Shown here: in pieces, positions 62,586 to 64,000 of the stretch
Layout: every line of letters starts with the position of its first letter
Position numbering within the stretch: the stretch's first letter is position 1
Origin: Pelecanus crispus
Lineage: Eukaryota > Chordata > Aves > Pelecaniformes > Pelecanidae
Direction: 5' to 3'
Length of the DNA stretch: 64,000 bases
NCBI RefSeq assembly: GCF_030463565.1
Contig: NC_134675.1
Coordinates: 19,613,862 to 19,677,861, forward strand
Program-made: the position numbers and the translations under genes
Notes under the pieces: generated by a model
What the model saw: the letters and a program-made list of their open reading frames with translations, nothing else
Databases searched by the model: none
What the model was told of the DNA's origin: nothing

Positions 62586-64000
62586 CTGTATCATTAAAAT
62601 AAAAAAATAAAACCTCAGACTATTAAGTATAGACTGGTGAGCATTTAGATTCAGCAAATTGTAAGCCCCATTAATTAAAATGAATTATTTTACCATAATT
62701 AATTTTAGCAGACCATCCTCTCAATTAAAAAGCTAGTTCAGTCCTCCTAAGTCTCAGAACAAATATAACCATTCACTTCAGAGTTGAACACAGGGGTTCA
62801 TATCCCCCTTGTTTGTCTTCTATTAAAATAAATGCACAAGTAGCAACCTCTGCAAGCATCAAATCTCAGATGTTCATCCAGCTGCTTCTAATGAAAAATG
62901 CTAGTAGAAATCTTTAGAACTCTGTCATTCTTTGCATCACAGATATACTAAAGCTTTAACAGGCTGTTACCCCTTAAACTCGGGGGGGGGACACAACACC
63001 AAAACAAAACAGCCAGGCACTTTTGTAGACTTTTGCTGAGAAGAGTTACAGATAATAAACAACCCATTATCTTCCCAAATCACACAAAAAATTAATGTTT
63101 CTGTAGTTTAAAAAAAGGGAAGAAAGAAAGAAAAAGCACACTTCCTCCACTAGCAGACATGTTTGAGCCCCTCTATATAGAGATTAGGGAGGGAAAGAAC
63201 TGTATTAGACAAGCCGACTATATTTCTGTAGCCTCAACACAATCGTGACTCCTAATGAGAATCAGATGTGCAGAGCCATCATTATACCCTACTTTCTGTG
63301 GAGTTTATCATTTCATCATACTTACTACCTACAGATTTTATAATACAAACTACTAGCTGCATATGCCTTATAGCCAAAAATCAGATTAATGTCTCAGAAT
63401 TCAAAGTTAGCATGCAAATCACAAAAACCAAAGTTTCATGTTTTTATATTCAACAATACAACACACTGCACATAAAACAATCTCTTTCTCACCCCCCAAA
63501 GTTGAGACCTTTCCAAATTACGTGCATTTGAAAGGAACATTCCAAAGCATTCAGGAGTGCATTTTCAAGTTACCCACAAAGGTTTGATACAAGACATGTA
63601 TGTTGGAAGCCAGAATTATTATTTCTGGACATTGCATACATTAAAATAAAATACAGATCTTTTCAGAAAAAATCCCACATCTATTAAAAAAAAAAAAGAA
63701 ATCTATTTAAAGTTCTCTGGATGTGTTTTAGAAGAACTGTTAACTTATTCATTTCTCATTTGTAGTAACACAGTGCCACTAAAGTTGCTATGCATATGTG
63801 TGATAATTACAATAAGATTCAGATCCTCAATATCCTTGAAAAAGAATTAATTCAGAGTAGAATCACAGAATCATTTAGGTTGGAAAAGACCTTTAAGATT
63901 GAGTCCAACCATAAACCTAACACTGCCAAGTCCACCACTAGTACAGTAACTCTTAATTGAGTATTGAAATTGACAAAGATATGTATTTTGTAACATGAAG
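62586..64000 (-). other. MIER3: MIER3 intron, partial
   Basis: Intron reaching the window edge. No upstream MIER3 exon could be found. A short CR1 tail is present at 63859-63945, and a G9 run lies near 62982. Confidence 0.75.
63859..63945 (-). mobile_element. Short CR1 3' end fragment
   Basis: Plus strand AGAATCACAGAATCATTTAG, then GTTGGAAAAGACCTTTAAGA and TCCAACC, the reverse complement of a CR1 3' UTR end. Under 100 bp. Confidence 0.85.

Overview
This window comes from a bird nuclear genome. Repeat copies have the avian CR1 LINE signature (RT-coding 3' ends, 3' tails built on ATTCTATGATTCTA, an ORF1 with a GDSL-type esterase motif). Avian-type ERVL and class I endogenous retroviruses surround three spliced vertebrate genes in the order known from human 5q11.2: MAP3K1 (+), SETD9 (+), MIER3 (-). 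The species cannot be read from the sequence. I infer a neoavian bird from the abundance of one ERVL-type LTR family.

Layout. 408-6767: the last five coding exons of MAP3K1 (C-terminal kinase domain, intact), then a long 3' UTR to about 9.3 kb. 9.5-10.5 kb: a 5'-truncated CR1 fused to part of a tRNA-Arg(CCU). 13.87-14.45 kb: a CpG island that is the SETD9 promoter and exon 1. 14.05-22.07 kb: all five SETD9 coding exons can be located, but the gene is dead: start codon lost, two nonsense codons, two out-of-frame indels, and two complete LTRs inserted in exon 2, each with a 5-bp target duplication. 26.5-47.6 kb: a block of nested retroelements. An ERVL-type provirus (27.3-46.3 kb) is interrupted by a class I provirus in reverse orientation (31,002-39,099), a solo LTR of a third family (39,475-40,260) and a nearly full-length CR1 (40,518-45,105); CR1 fragments lie on both sides. 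47.7-62.6 kb on the minus strand: the 3' UTR and nine coding exons of MIER3 (ELM2-SANT corepressor), whose 5' exons lie beyond the window.

Gene state. The MAP3K1 exons sum to 720 nt and the MIER3 exons to 1338 nt; both are open with consensus splice sites. SETD9 between them has decayed while its CpG island survives. About 27 kb of the 64 kb (42 percent) is recognisable retroelement, far above a usual avian autosomal density. MAP3K1 and MIER3 are sex-chromosome (Z) genes in chicken, and MIER3 is, to my recollection, among the few genes with a surviving W copy. The leading hypothesis is therefore that this is a W-linked gametologous block: dosage-sensitive neighbours retained, SETD9 lost, endogenous retroviruses accumulating. 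A lineage-specific loss of SETD9 elsewhere in the genome is the alternative.
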